NCBI GenBank assembly: GCA_001873185.1
Contig: MNYQ01000145.1
Span: 1 to 36,979 of the forward strand
DNA: 36,979 nucleotides
Direction: 5' to 3'
DNA from: Ignavibacteria bacterium CG2_30_36_16
Lineage (GTDB): Bacteria > Bacteroidota > Ignavibacteria > Ignavibacteriales > Ignavibacteriaceae
Positions 25,401 through 34,415 of this stretch are shown piece by piece; position 1 is the stretch's first letter, and each line of letters begins with the position of its first letter. The notes beneath the pieces are model-generated. The model was not told where the DNA came from, did not search any database, and worked only from the letters and a program-made list of their open reading frames with translations. A program made the translations under genes and the position numbers.

Positions 25401-25588
25401 ATGTTTGCTTTTACATGATCGTCAAGGATTTTTCTTATGCGCGCTTTATTTTGCTCGACGGAACTGCCGCCGTTAATATATTCCCATGTAATTACCCAGG
25501 TAGATCTAAATTCTTTATTTGTTGATTGAGGAATTAATATCGATGCCGAAAAAAATAGAATAAAAGCTAAGGAAGAAAATTTGATCAT
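22469..25588 (-). CDS. T9SS-exported GHL10-type glycosyl hydrolase with Ig-like domains
   Basis: Surface enzyme of 1039 residues. Signal peptide (about 1-20). Residues about 25-430 match the glycosyl hydrolase-like 10 (DUF187, PF02638) family: RSTWVITWEYI, TSVLWQVRQAGTAYYNSSYE, FDPLAYATEEAHIRGLELHA, NYDIDGIHLDYARW and PMHYHWTTGTAFY. E. coli DigH, a peptidoglycan glycan-strand hydrolase, belongs to this family. Two Big_5-like Ig folds (about 530-740, TFSKTMDINSFPVGIEI and LFTEEISSSTI), then a beta-rich ~190-residue region like a carbohydrate-binding module, then a type A T9SS signal (NYPNPFNPTTKIRYSI ... KKLTLLK). It is divergent from the TonB-receptor operon across 277 bases. Substrate not determinable. 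Confidence 0.88.
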   Translation of the reverse strand: MIKFSSLAFILFFSASILIPQSTNKEFRSTWVITWEYINGGSSVEQNKARIRKILDDHVKANMTSVLWQVRQAGTAYYNSSYEPWGEYAGSSYPGFDPLAYATEEAHIRGLELHAWFNVFASQSTAPGAPANEHPEWVCRDASGIAMTTSRALSPGMETCREYLLNVAMEVVRNYDIDGIHLDYARWNEYSNSDKSERFANEKEEQKLPDWAISDEQIKDLEENKAGRYLYDVDHPFSAGVPAGFSSWDEWWRFSVTEYVRKLHDSIQTAKPWVRLSVAALGKYNWSGWQGYGTVYQDAALWFNEGYIDQLTPMHYHWTTGTAFYGMLAGSCPSCWSQFIQPGIAAGRLYSVGPPSYILKDDNIFFRHAEIVSSSRAVNWVDGFQFFSYGSWRDMEYWETAAKTFFNRKTKVRGSGLISDSIPQNPSLTIQKIDSLNYNLTITPPAGTNTNQWFVLYRFINDSIITDQDEIVALKFGSQPFTIEQQFDGLQDYNGQFKFAATMLNRYWNESLPSNIVVTDSIPSFAPVVLSSLPSEGDTASANTSLSFTFSKTMDINSFPVGIEINPPIELSNGIWSNDYKKITFTTAANFSFSTNYTVTLDTSVKDINGNMIDGNGDGVPGDPFTLHFIVEDQDNTGPDVLAVYISDTLNFDPEDIAGILFTEEISSSTITHNNVILSKDDAPVAKAFHLKTANGRSILNLKTQLPLEAGETYKITLTQNITDLLGNPMAQEKEINFTTSLKEYVQKTIIDDFSSEGNWEQPGYSGSTAGIVDSGTYFGLNTLYIVPAASAASAYIQYQWDSNASMHLLREYLSGGAPRNVEFDTSFVLQVYIFGDNSGSQFRFALDEGNATAWPNHEVSNWITIDWYGWKLVEWKLNDPATVGIWGGLGNGMLDGTRFRIDSFQMTRTASSSNYGRIYLGLLRLAKKQDVLVSIKQTADNTPTSFELMQNYPNPFNPTTKIRYSIPLGETNSGASVQNVVLKVYDVLGNEVVTLVDEFKPAGNYEVEFNANRLASGVYFYRLTAGSFSDSKKLTLLK

Positions 25589-25865
25589 TTTAAACTCCGA
25601 ATATTACAGATAAAGTATAGTGTAAACTTAGGTTAATCTTAGATGAAATTAAACACAATCCCTCTACCGGCGAACTTAAAAAATTGCGTTCAAGCGAATA
25701 TAAACTGCAGCGAAAAAAGACAGATTCTTATATCAAATATTTAAGTTTTTGAACTTAACCGTTAACTTAGAATTTTGATTGAGAGATGAAATATTCCTTT
25801 GCATAAATCATTTATTAAAGTATTTTTGCCTCAAGTAATTATGTATAAAATTATTGTTTTAAAAA
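25589..25865. other. Divergent intergenic region between GHL10 and TonB operon
   Basis: AT-rich 277 bases with one good promoter on the plus strand (25798-25828). I find no exact TAnnTTTG on the minus strand for the GHL10 gene and no palindromic operator. Confidence 0.5.
25798..25828 (+). promoter_or_regulatory. Bacteroidota-type promoter of the 25866-35861 operon
   Basis: TTTG at 25798-25801 and TATTTTTG at 25821-25828 are separated by 19 bases, an exact match to the TTTG-N19-21-TAnnTTTG consensus. Transcription should start near 25835, leaving a leader of only about 30 bases before the TTG start codon. Confidence 0.7.
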
Positions 25866-26957
25866 TTGAGGCGCGCATTTAAATTTTTTACTTTGTTATT
25901 CTTTTTTGCTTGCTTAACCATGTTTGGTCAGCAAAAAAATTTTGTGATTGAAGATGAACTAATCGGTAAAAACTATTTTGTTAATTCCGTTAAGGTGCAA
26001 ATTACACAGGAACTGATTAACATAATTGATAACGACCGCAGCGTTATAAATATACCAATCAAAGGCGCTAAATATTTAGAGTTCTCTCCTTCAAACAAAT
26101 TCTTCATAATTTCAAATTACCAATTTTCTGCTGATAAAAAAGATTATCCTTCTTCATACTTTGTTTTTAACGCGGAAGGAGAGAAAATTTTTGAATATGC
26201 TGATTCTTCTCCATACGATCTTCCTCATGCCATTCATGCAGTTAATGATGTTGGCACACTTGCATTGTTTGATCCCTTAACATTTCAACTCAATTTAATT
26301 GATGCTAATAGTAAGCGCACTATTAAACTTGAAAAAGAAATTCCGTTTGAAATGGAACGCGCATCTTTTATTGCGATGCGCAGCAATTTTGTTTTTGTTT
26401 CTGCATCCGTCAAACCAACAGATATAACCGATAATTCCTCAAACGTAATTCTTTATAAAATTGATATTAACTCATTGTCGGTTGAAAAAACAAATTTAGA
26501 ATTGTCAATTCCAACCGCTCTTTATGCTGGCGAAAGCGAATTAGCGGCGGCGGGAGTCAAATATAACGATAGTAAGATTTATCACTCACTCAAGTTGATC
26601 TCCGAAGAATTAAAAATTAAAAAAGAATATGAAATTTCCGCAGAAGAAATTTATAGTTATAACGGGGTTTACTTTACGAGATTTGCGGATAAAATTATAA
26701 AGTTAGAAAATGGAAGCACATCCGAATATAAATTTGAAGACGGAAACCGGGTTATAGATTTGTTTGTTGATATAAATGGAATCCACGCCCTTGTTAAAGG
26801 AAACAATAAAGCCTCCATTTACAAACTGAGCCGTAACTTTGATGTTGATTTTTATATTTTGCTAAATAAATTTGAGTCTAAAAACTTTACTGAAATAAGT
26901 TCAGCACAAGGAAAATATGTATTGTTACAGTCTGGTAAGACATTTATTATCAATTGA
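25866..26957 (+). CDS. Secreted beta-propeller-like protein, unknown function
   Basis: First gene of the operon, 363 residues, not recognised. The signal peptide RRAFKFFTLLFFFACLTMFG with cleavage near FGQQ requires the TTG start at 25866; the next ATG (25920) would destroy it. The mature protein is a series of short beta segments with repeating patterns such as YLEFSPSNKFFIIS, SYFVFNAEGEKIFEYA, TLALFDPLTFQLNLID and LVKGNNKASIYKLS, suggesting a beta-propeller (WD40-like). No catalytic motif seen, and no Shine-Dalgarno precedes the TTG. The promoter at 25798-25828 lies just upstream. It is 28 bases from the TonB receptor gene, so it may be an accessory surface or periplasmic component of that uptake system. 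Confidence 0.72.
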   Translation: MRRAFKFFTLLFFFACLTMFGQQKNFVIEDELIGKNYFVNSVKVQITQELINIIDNDRSVINIPIKGAKYLEFSPSNKFFIISNYQFSADKKDYPSSYFVFNAEGEKIFEYADSSPYDLPHAIHAVNDVGTLALFDPLTFQLNLIDANSKRTIKLEKEIPFEMERASFIAMRSNFVFVSASVKPTDITDNSSNVILYKIDINSLSVEKTNLELSIPTALYAGESELAAAGVKYNDSKIYHSLKLISEELKIKKEYEISAEEIYSYNGVYFTRFADKIIKLENGSTSEYKFEDGNRVIDLFVDINGIHALVKGNNKASIYKLSRNFDVDFYILLNKFESKNFTEISSAQGKYVLLQSGKTFIIN

Positions 26958-26985
26958 ATATTTTATTAATCCCCGGAGGGTTTAA

Positions 26986-29778
26986 ATGAGAGTTCGAAAA
27001 CAGTTTTTATTAGCAATATGCTTCTCACTTATTTTAACTTCCACAATACTTGCCCAGTCAGGTAAAATTTCCGGCAAGATTACAGATGAAATGACAGGCG
27101 AGCCATTACCTTTTGTAAACATAATTATAATGGGTACCAATTATGGCGCGGCAAGTGATTTAGATGGAGAGTATTTTATAATTAACGTTACTCCCGGAAC
27201 ATTCAGCGTAAAAGCTTCCGCAATTGGGTATAATTCCGTCACCTATCAAAACATAAGTGTTGCCACCGGATTTACAACAAATCTTGATTTTAAACTTAAG
27301 GAAGCGGCTTTTGAGTTAGGGGATGTAATTGTAATCGCTGACAAACCTCTCATTCGAAAAGACATTACGGCAACCACTTCAACAATTGGCGAAGATATGA
27401 TTTCTTCATTGCCGGTTACAGAATTATCCGATGTACTTCAACTGCAGGCAGGTGTTGTTCAATCCGGTGCCGATTTTCATATCAGAGGCGGACGACGCGG
27501 ACAAACTGCATTTCAAATAGATGGTATTCCGCTTACAGACGCATACGATGGCAGCGCAGTAATTAATGTTTCGGCAAATGCCGTTCAGGAACTACAGGTA
27601 ATTTCAGGCGCATTCAACGCTGAGTATGGACAGGCAATGTCCGGTATAATTAATATTGTTACAAAAGACGGAAGCAATACATTTACGGGCAACGTACAAT
27701 CTTATGTTGGTGATTACGTTTCTTCCAAAAAAGAAAGATATTGGAATATTGATAATATCAATCCTCTTGCTATAAGAAATGTTGAAGGAAGTTTAAGCGG
27801 TCCTATTATAAAAGATAAATTATACTTCTTTACAAATGCCCGGCACTATTATAACACCGGGTACCTTTACGGTAAAAGAACTTTTCTCGTTACCGATAGA
27901 GCCTCGGAAGTTCCCGGTTCAGGCGGTACGAATTTTAATTTCACTAAAAACGGAGACAGCTCGTTTGTTCCGATGAATACTAACGAGAGATTATACGGTC
28001 AGGGTAAACTAACTTACATCCTAACACCTGGAGTTAAACTAAGTTATAATTTTATTACTGACAGGCATCAATACAAAGATTATAATCACGGTAACAGGTT
28101 AACCCCCGATAATAACCCGATCAGAAAGAGAGTCGGATATACTAATCAACTAACTTTAAATCATGTCGTCGCCAATTCGAGTTTTTATAATTTAAATTTC
28201 GCTTATTTCTTCAAAGATTATAACCAGTATCTTTTTGAAAATATATATACCGGTGAGGCTGGTTATCCTACATTTTACGTTGATAACAACATAAGACAGA
28301 CGCCTCCATACAGCTTTACTGTGGGCGGAACTGATTATAACCGGTTTAGAAGATTTACAAGTACGTACTCAGCTAAATTAGATTGGGTAACGCAGCTAAA
28401 TCAAGAAATCGGTTTGCAGTTTGGCGGCGAATATAAACGTCATGAGCTGTATTACCACAGCATCAATTTATTCCCTTATTACGATAACAATATTTTTAAC
28501 GTCGGTGTTTCTCCTTTAACTACAACATCACATGATGAGTATCTTCGCAAACCATCCGAAGCTTCAGGTTACTTGCAGTCCAAGCTTGAAGCATTCAATT
28601 TAATTTTTAATGTAGGTGTAAGATTTGACATATTTGACCCGGCAGGAATTGTTCTTGCAGATCCAACCGACCCGAATATAATCAATCCTTTAAAACCATC
28701 TAATCGATTTTATGATAACAACCAAAACGGAGTTTACGAACCGGAACTTGGTGAAAGAGAAAAAACTGTTGAGGAAAGAAGAGTTTATTGGTTCAAAGAT
28801 GCAACCGTGAAATACCAGTTTAGTCCCAGAGTTGGAATCGCATTTCCGATCACTGATAAAGGCGTAATTCACTTTTCCTATGGGCATTTTCTTCAGCTGC
28901 CTTCTTACGAATATCTTTACACTAATCCCGATTTTGAACTTGGTGTAGGCTCTGGTAATCAAGGATTGTTCGGTAATGCAGATCTTAAACCGCAGCAAAC
29001 AGTTAAAGGGGAGATCGGTCTGCAGCAGCAAATTGGCGATGACATTGCAATAGATGTTACTATGTTTTTCGAAGACTTTAGAAACCTTACCGGAACGCAA
29101 ACTGAGGAAGTTTTGGTTTTCAACAAGAGTGCAAGTTATAGTGTTTATGCCAACTCCGACTTCGGCTTTTCCAAAGGCGTAATCTTTAAATTCGAAAAAA
29201 GATTCGGCGGTGGTTTGGCAGTGAATTTGGATTATACATATTCTGTAACAAAAGGTAACGCATCCAACCCTGCAGATGCGCGCGACGCATTAGCCGGCGG
29301 AGCTTTGCCCGAAACTTTTATTGCGCCTCTAAATTGGGATCAGTCGCATACTCTTAATCTGGCAGTTTCATATGCCAAAGCAAGAGATTATGGATTTTCT
29401 GTAATCGCTAATTTTTACTCCGGGCAGCCATATACGCCGTCTGTAAATAAAAACACACGAGTAACTCAAAATGCGTTTCCCAGAAATAGTGAAATAAAAC
29501 CATCTATTGTTAATATAGATTTAAGGGCATACAAAGATTTCGTTCTATGGAATAATTTTACTTTAACGGCTTTTGTAAAAGTATTTAACCTTTTAGATTT
29601 CGACAACCCGACAGGAGTTTACTCTGAAACCGGTGACCCTACATTTACATTTAACCAATTGGATGCCGAAAAAATCAAACCCAAACTTTACTATAACACA
29701 CTTGATCAGTTGTTTGTAAATCCGGGTTTCTTTTCGGAACCGCGCAGGGTAGAACTTGGGTTATCATTTAATTTTTAA
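26986..29778 (+). CDS. TonB-dependent receptor with carboxypeptidase-regulatory-like domain
   Basis: Outer-membrane receptor of 930 residues that imports a large ligand using TonB energy. Signal peptide (about 1-23, ILAQS). An N-terminal CarboxypepD_reg-like domain (about 25-110: GKISGKITDEMTGEPLPFVN, SDLDGEYFIINVTPG). Plug domain (about 118-230: SSLPVTELSDVLQLQAGVV, FHIRGGRRGQTAFQIDGIPL, NAEYGQAMSGIINIVTK). The rest is the 22-strand barrel, ending with an aromatic C-terminus VELGLSFNF. This is the SusC/CarbA layout, but no SusD-type lipoprotein gene is adjacent. GGAGG lies before the ATG. Neighbours are a secreted propeller-like protein upstream and a giant secreted protein downstream; all are on one strand with short gaps. 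Ligand unknown. Confidence 0.93.
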   Translation: MRVRKQFLLAICFSLILTSTILAQSGKISGKITDEMTGEPLPFVNIIIMGTNYGAASDLDGEYFIINVTPGTFSVKASAIGYNSVTYQNISVATGFTTNLDFKLKEAAFELGDVIVIADKPLIRKDITATTSTIGEDMISSLPVTELSDVLQLQAGVVQSGADFHIRGGRRGQTAFQIDGIPLTDAYDGSAVINVSANAVQELQVISGAFNAEYGQAMSGIINIVTKDGSNTFTGNVQSYVGDYVSSKKERYWNIDNINPLAIRNVEGSLSGPIIKDKLYFFTNARHYYNTGYLYGKRTFLVTDRASEVPGSGGTNFNFTKNGDSSFVPMNTNERLYGQGKLTYILTPGVKLSYNFITDRHQYKDYNHGNRLTPDNNPIRKRVGYTNQLTLNHVVANSSFYNLNFAYFFKDYNQYLFENIYTGEAGYPTFYVDNNIRQTPPYSFTVGGTDYNRFRRFTSTYSAKLDWVTQLNQEIGLQFGGEYKRHELYYHSINLFPYYDNNIFNVGVSPLTTTSHDEYLRKPSEASGYLQSKLEAFNLIFNVGVRFDIFDPAGIVLADPTDPNIINPLKPSNRFYDNNQNGVYEPELGEREKTVEERRVYWFKDATVKYQFSPRVGIAFPITDKGVIHFSYGHFLQLPSYEYLYTNPDFELGVGSGNQGLFGNADLKPQQTVKGEIGLQQQIGDDIAIDVTMFFEDFRNLTGTQTEEVLVFNKSASYSVYANSDFGFSKGVIFKFEKRFGGGLAVNLDYTYSVTKGNASNPADARDALAGGALPETFIAPLNWDQSHTLNLAVSYAKARDYGFSVIANFYSGQPYTPSVNKNTRVTQNAFPRNSEIKPSIVNIDLRAYKDFVLWNNFTLTAFVKVFNLLDFDNPTGVYSETGDPTFTFNQLDAEKIKPKLYYNTLDQLFVNPGFFSEPRRVELGLSFNF

Positions 29779-29797
29779 TTATTGGAAGTAGACGAAT

Positions 29798-32700
29798 ATG
29801 CATAAAAATATTTTCAGCATTTGTTTAGTCTCTGTTATAGTTTTTTCTACCGGTATTTTTGCTCAAAGAGGTGATCCAAATCTGTTAGCTACAGGTTTAC
29901 ACACAGGCAACCGTGTCGGCATTTCGTTTCATAACGACGGGCAGATTGCAGGTATACTTACAGGTGTTGATATTAGAGGCGAGTGGCCTCTTGGATCAGG
30001 TGAAAATTATATCGGTGATTGTATTCCTCTTATAGGAGTGGAATTTATCAATGCCCTCAATGATACGCTTCATTCTGTTATTATTTCGCGAGGACCCCGA
30101 AACCGCCAGGCAGAAGAAAGACATCCTATTTTCGGATATTTTTGGGGATGGAATCCAGTGCCGGGCTTTAGAAATAATAATTATGAATCGATTGCCATGA
30201 GTCATCTTCCCGAATCTTACCCGATTGGAGGATGGAATGATCTTATTGCAAAAAATTGGAAAGATAGCCAGGGAAAAACAGAATGGTTCGGGTATTTTGG
30301 CAGAAACATTAAAAATGCCGATCAGGAAAGTATTTTTGATGCTGATGATCAGAACGATGATGAATTTAACTTTGATAATTTCGACCCCACCAAGCCGATA
30401 TTTTTACCCGATAAAAATGATGCTACACGCACCGGCATGGGTTTAAGAATGAGGGTCAGAGGTTTTCAGTGGTCTAATTTCTTAGCAGAAGACGTAATTT
30501 TCTGGTTATATGATATTTCAAATGAAGGGTCTACAATTTATCGCAAAGCAGACTTCGGCACGGTGGTAGGTACTCTTGCTGGCGGAGACGGCGACAGCGG
30601 CGACGACCTTGGATATTTTGACGTTAACGAGTGGATTACTTATTCATGGGATAGTGACGGAATAGGGAACAAAGGACAAAAAGTTGGATATGTTGGTTAC
30701 TCATTCCTCGAATCTCCGGGCAACCCTTTCGATGGTATTGATAATGATGATGATTCTAAAGCAACCGGTACGCCAAGATTTGAAGAATCAGATTTTGACT
30801 CCGTTAAATATAATATTGGTGATGTTGTAGTGTTAATTAATCCTGATACTTATGAAAGAACTCTGCATCCGGTTGCCGGACCTGTTGATACAGTTTACTC
30901 TCTTGGTGTTAGGTTCGTAATCGTGCCCGGCGTAACGTATTTCAGGGAAGGTCATATCGGTCAAATTGTAAATGGTGTTTCACAACCTCACCCATCTGCT
31001 TATGACGGAATTGATAACGATCTTGATGGACTTATTGATGAAAACCAGGCGATACATTATACAACCAGAATTAGAGCAGGTCTTTTAGGACTCGCATACA
31101 AAAATTTTGTAACCGGCGCCGGCACAAATGATCTTTTAATTGATGAAAGACGCGATAATGATATTGACGAAGATGGTGACTGGGTTGCCGCGTTTGATGA
31201 TGTTGGTATTGACGGTCTCGGTCCATCGGATAATGAATATCCCGGACCCGACCAGGGCGAAGGAAACGGTGTTCCTGACCAGGGAGAGCCAAATTTTGGA
31301 CGAACTGATCCTGATGAATCCGATCAGATTGGTTTAACAAGTTTTAACTTCTTTAATCTTACCGCCTCACCTGATATGACAAATGACTCATTGTTATGGG
31401 GCAGAATGACGCCCGGAAGATTTGACATCATTCCTCCTATCCCTCAGGATGGTGATTTTATTTACGCTTCGGGTTATTTTCCGTTAGTTCCAAATTTTGG
31501 GAATCCTGATGTTAAAGAAAGATTTTCGGTGGCTCTTCTTTTTGGAGAAGATTATAATGACATAGTCGGTAACAAACAGATTGTACAACAAATTTACAAC
31601 GCCGGTTACAAATTTCCACAGCCGCCTAAGAAACCCGAAATTTCATTATCTCAAGAAGACGGAAAAGTTGTTATCTACTGGGATGGCGCAACCACAGAAA
31701 ACGATAGAGATTTTATTACAAAAGAAAAAGATTTTCAAGGTTATAAAATCTATCGTGCAACAGATGCTAACTTTCGGGATTCAAGAACAATTACTAACGG
31801 GCAGGGTATTCTCTCATTCGATAAACCGATTGCCCAGTATGATCTGAGAGATACTATTTCAGGATATTTTTATCCATCGCAAAGACTGTTGCAGCAGGTT
31901 GGCGGAACAAGTTTTTATCTTGGCGATAACACAGGCATTGTAAATAAATTTGTTGATTCGAATGTAGTCCTCGGACAAACTTATTACTATGCTGTTTGCG
32001 CTTATGACGAGGGTGACGCATCCCTCGACATATTCCCTACAGAAAACAGCAAATTTATTCGGCGTACTAATATTGGTCAAATTATTACGGACAAAAATAC
32101 GGGGTTTATTACTCCCGGCGCCCGCTCAATAGGGTATGAAGGATCGCAGATAGTTGATTTTACAAAATCGCCCAACTTCAAAGGAACGGGAAAAATTAAT
32201 ATTGAATTAATTGATGACAAAGCAACGATTCCGGGAAACGAATATAAAATTACATTCATTGATACGGGTGCTTCGTCGTTAACCGCATACTGGAATCTTC
32301 TCGATCTTACATCGCCCGATACTGTTTATTTGCCTTTGACAGATGCAACTGTGATCGTAAATCCTCTTGAAACAATCAGTCTTCCAGCCGGTTCCGATAC
32401 AATATTAGTTAACGGTGATAAGGTTGCGGTTTCAGGCAATAGTTATACCGCTTCTTACGATAGCCTTGTGAACAGATCATCGGTGTTTGCTGGGAATACT
32501 CCAATCAGACAGGGATTCAGAGTTCAGATCCTTAATAATAACGTTGTACAGTTGGATACAGCTACTTCCGGCTTAAGCGGAACTGTAACACCAATTAGCT
32601 CTTATGCGTTTAGTGTATTAACTGATGGTCAATTCCCGGTAAACAACGGCGTAAAAAGAGCGAATGATTATTTAATTGAGTTCTCTAATTCTATAGTTGA

Positions 32701-33364
32701 TACTTCAGTTGAGATGAAACTATTCCCGACGAACAAACCCTCTAATTTTTTCCCGGCAGTTCCGGTTAATTTTAGACTTAAAAATGTTTCCGAAAATAAA
32801 TACATAGATTTCTTCTACCGGGTATCCGGTACAATATCTACAACTTATTCCATATACTTCAGAGAACAAGTGGGAGATACTACCTATAACACTTGGAGGG
32901 TTGACATCGCATATAAGATTGCGAACCAACCTTTAGAAACTTCCGGACAGTTAGCGTTAAATACATTAAAGCCGTTTAGCTCGGCAGACTACCTCACATT
33001 TAAGATGAAGGGTCCCGAAATAAACAAACAGGCTGCATCAAACGAAATGGATAGAATTAAAGTTGTCCCCAATCCTTATGTTGTTACGCATGAAGCCGAA
33101 GCCAGCTTATTAAGCACACAAACAAGCGGTCGTGGCGAACGCGAAATCAGGTTCACCCACGTCCCACCCGGTTCAGCTATTTATATTTATACCGTGAGAG
33201 GTGAATTAATAAAAACGTTAAGGCACGATAATCTATTTGTTGGCGATGTTTATTGGAATCTTCGCACCGAAGAAAACCTTGATGTAGCTTACGGCGTTTA
33301 TGTTTACCTTGTAGAAACTCCCGGTATCGGTAAAAAAATAGGCAAATTAGCCCTTATTAAATAA
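29798..33364 (+). CDS. Giant secreted protein with acidic Ca-binding-like motifs, unknown family
   Basis: Secreted protein of 1188 residues with a signal peptide (about 1-22, GIFAQ). It has repeated acidic motifs FDGIDNDDD (near 312), YDGIDNDLDGLIDE (near 403) and DNDIDEDGDW (near 442), resembling calcium-binding loops. A fibronectin-III-like segment starts near 610 (PPKKPEISLSQEDGKVVIYW ... GYKIYRATDANF ... TYYYAVCAYD). The C-terminal ~100 residues (KVVPNPYVV, IYIYTVRGELIKTL, VAYGVYVYLVETPG, KLALIK) resemble a divergent T9SS sorting domain. I do not recognise the N-terminal 600 residues (PLGSGENYIGDCIPLIG, GYFWGWNPVPGF). It lies between the TonB receptor and the PorV-type gene, so it may be the surface ligand-binding or exported partner. 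The stop overlaps the next ATG by one base. Confidence 0.8.
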   Translation: MHKNIFSICLVSVIVFSTGIFAQRGDPNLLATGLHTGNRVGISFHNDGQIAGILTGVDIRGEWPLGSGENYIGDCIPLIGVEFINALNDTLHSVIISRGPRNRQAEERHPIFGYFWGWNPVPGFRNNNYESIAMSHLPESYPIGGWNDLIAKNWKDSQGKTEWFGYFGRNIKNADQESIFDADDQNDDEFNFDNFDPTKPIFLPDKNDATRTGMGLRMRVRGFQWSNFLAEDVIFWLYDISNEGSTIYRKADFGTVVGTLAGGDGDSGDDLGYFDVNEWITYSWDSDGIGNKGQKVGYVGYSFLESPGNPFDGIDNDDDSKATGTPRFEESDFDSVKYNIGDVVVLINPDTYERTLHPVAGPVDTVYSLGVRFVIVPGVTYFREGHIGQIVNGVSQPHPSAYDGIDNDLDGLIDENQAIHYTTRIRAGLLGLAYKNFVTGAGTNDLLIDERRDNDIDEDGDWVAAFDDVGIDGLGPSDNEYPGPDQGEGNGVPDQGEPNFGRTDPDESDQIGLTSFNFFNLTASPDMTNDSLLWGRMTPGRFDIIPPIPQDGDFIYASGYFPLVPNFGNPDVKERFSVALLFGEDYNDIVGNKQIVQQIYNAGYKFPQPPKKPEISLSQEDGKVVIYWDGATTENDRDFITKEKDFQGYKIYRATDANFRDSRTITNGQGILSFDKPIAQYDLRDTISGYFYPSQRLLQQVGGTSFYLGDNTGIVNKFVDSNVVLGQTYYYAVCAYDEGDASLDIFPTENSKFIRRTNIGQIITDKNTGFITPGARSIGYEGSQIVDFTKSPNFKGTGKINIELIDDKATIPGNEYKITFIDTGASSLTAYWNLLDLTSPDTVYLPLTDATVIVNPLETISLPAGSDTILVNGDKVAVSGNSYTASYDSLVNRSSVFAGNTPIRQGFRVQILNNNVVQLDTATSGLSGTVTPISSYAFSVLTDGQFPVNNGVKRANDYLIEFSNSIVDTSVEMKLFPTNKPSNFFPAVPVNFRLKNVSENKYIDFFYRVSGTISTTYSIYFREQVGDTTYNTWRVDIAYKIANQPLETSGQLALNTLKPFSSADYLTFKMKGPEINKQAASNEMDRIKVVPNPYVVTHEAEASLLSTQTSGRGEREIRFTHVPPGSAIYIYTVRGELIKTLRHDNLFVGDVYWNLRTEENLDVAYGVYVYLVETPGIGKKIGKLALIK

Positions 33365-33375
33365 TGGAGTTGATG

Positions 33376-34380
33376 ATGAAAAAAATACTATTGTTCATGA
33401 TTTTATTGTCTTTTGCCCTAACTTTCGGGCAAACAAAAGTTGGTTCTACTGCGGCTCCATTTTTAACCATGTCGGTCGGTCCACGTGCGACCTCTATGGG
33501 AGGCGCTTTTGTTGCAACCGCTAATGACGTTACTGCATTACACTGGAACCCGGCTGGAATCTCTAGAGCTGAAAAAAGTTCGGCTTTATTTACATACAAT
33601 CAATGGTTTGCCGACATAAAATACAACTGGGCAGGTTCAATGATAAATTTAGGAGGATCGGGCACTATCGGTTTTAGTCTCGGCTATCTCGATTATGGCT
33701 CAATTGAAGTTACTACGCTTCAAGAACCTGAAGGTACCGGAGAATCTTTTACGCCAAAAGATATGGTTCTTGCATTAACTTATGCATATAATCTCACAGA
33801 TAGATTTTCTGTGGGAGGCAACATTAAATATGTTAATCAAAAAATTTGGAATTCTTCTGCCAGCGCTGTTGCTATGGATCTTGGCGTTCTCTTTATATCA
33901 GAAATTTATGGATTGCGTATTGGCGCAACTATCTCCAATTTTGGAACCGATATGAAAATGGATGGGAAAGATCTGTATGTGCAGTATGATCTTAATTCTC
34001 AACAATATGGAAACAACGATCAAATACTTGCAAAACTAAATACGGATTCTTATCCGCTTCCGTTAACTTTTAGAGTTGGGTTAGCAATCGATCCTGTAAA
34101 GTTGGAAAACCATAGACTCACTTTAGGTATGGACATGCTTCATCCTAACGATAACGCAGAGTCCATTAATATAGGAATGGAATACCAATTTTATAATTTC
34201 GTTTCACTTCGTTCGGGTTACAAAGCTTTATTGCTCAATAATAGCGAAGAAGGTTTAACATTAGGCTTCGGTCTAAATTATGATATTTCACCGGCGTTAG
34301 GTTTATTTATTGACTATTGCTATCAAGATTTTGGAAAACTAAATTATAGCCAACAATTTGCAGTTGGTATTAATTTCTAA
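33376..34380 (+). CDS. PorV/PorQ family outer-membrane protein
   Basis: Outer-membrane beta-barrel protein of about 334 residues. Signal peptide ending near FGQT, then the family signature GPRATSMGGAFVATANDVTA followed by LHWNPAGISR. Successive amphipathic strands and a final SQQFAVGINF aromatic terminus follow. PorV/PorQ proteins of the T9SS help shuttle cargo from the translocon to the attachment complex, and related FadL-like barrels fold the same way; the sequence does not distinguish true PorV from a paralogue. Three in-frame starts exist at 33364, 33373 and 33376. The GGAG at 33366-33369 fits the last two, so 33376 is used. Position between two secreted proteins suggests it serves them. 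Confidence 0.87.
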   Translation: MKKILLFMILLSFALTFGQTKVGSTAAPFLTMSVGPRATSMGGAFVATANDVTALHWNPAGISRAEKSSALFTYNQWFADIKYNWAGSMINLGGSGTIGFSLGYLDYGSIEVTTLQEPEGTGESFTPKDMVLALTYAYNLTDRFSVGGNIKYVNQKIWNSSASAVAMDLGVLFISEIYGLRIGATISNFGTDMKMDGKDLYVQYDLNSQQYGNNDQILAKLNTDSYPLPLTFRVGLAIDPVKLENHRLTLGMDMLHPNDNAESINIGMEYQFYNFVSLRSGYKALLLNNSEEGLTLGFGLNYDISPALGLFIDYCYQDFGKLNYSQQFAVGINF

Positions 34381-34415
34381 TAACTGTAATAAAACAACAA
34401 AAAAAGGAGCAAAAA

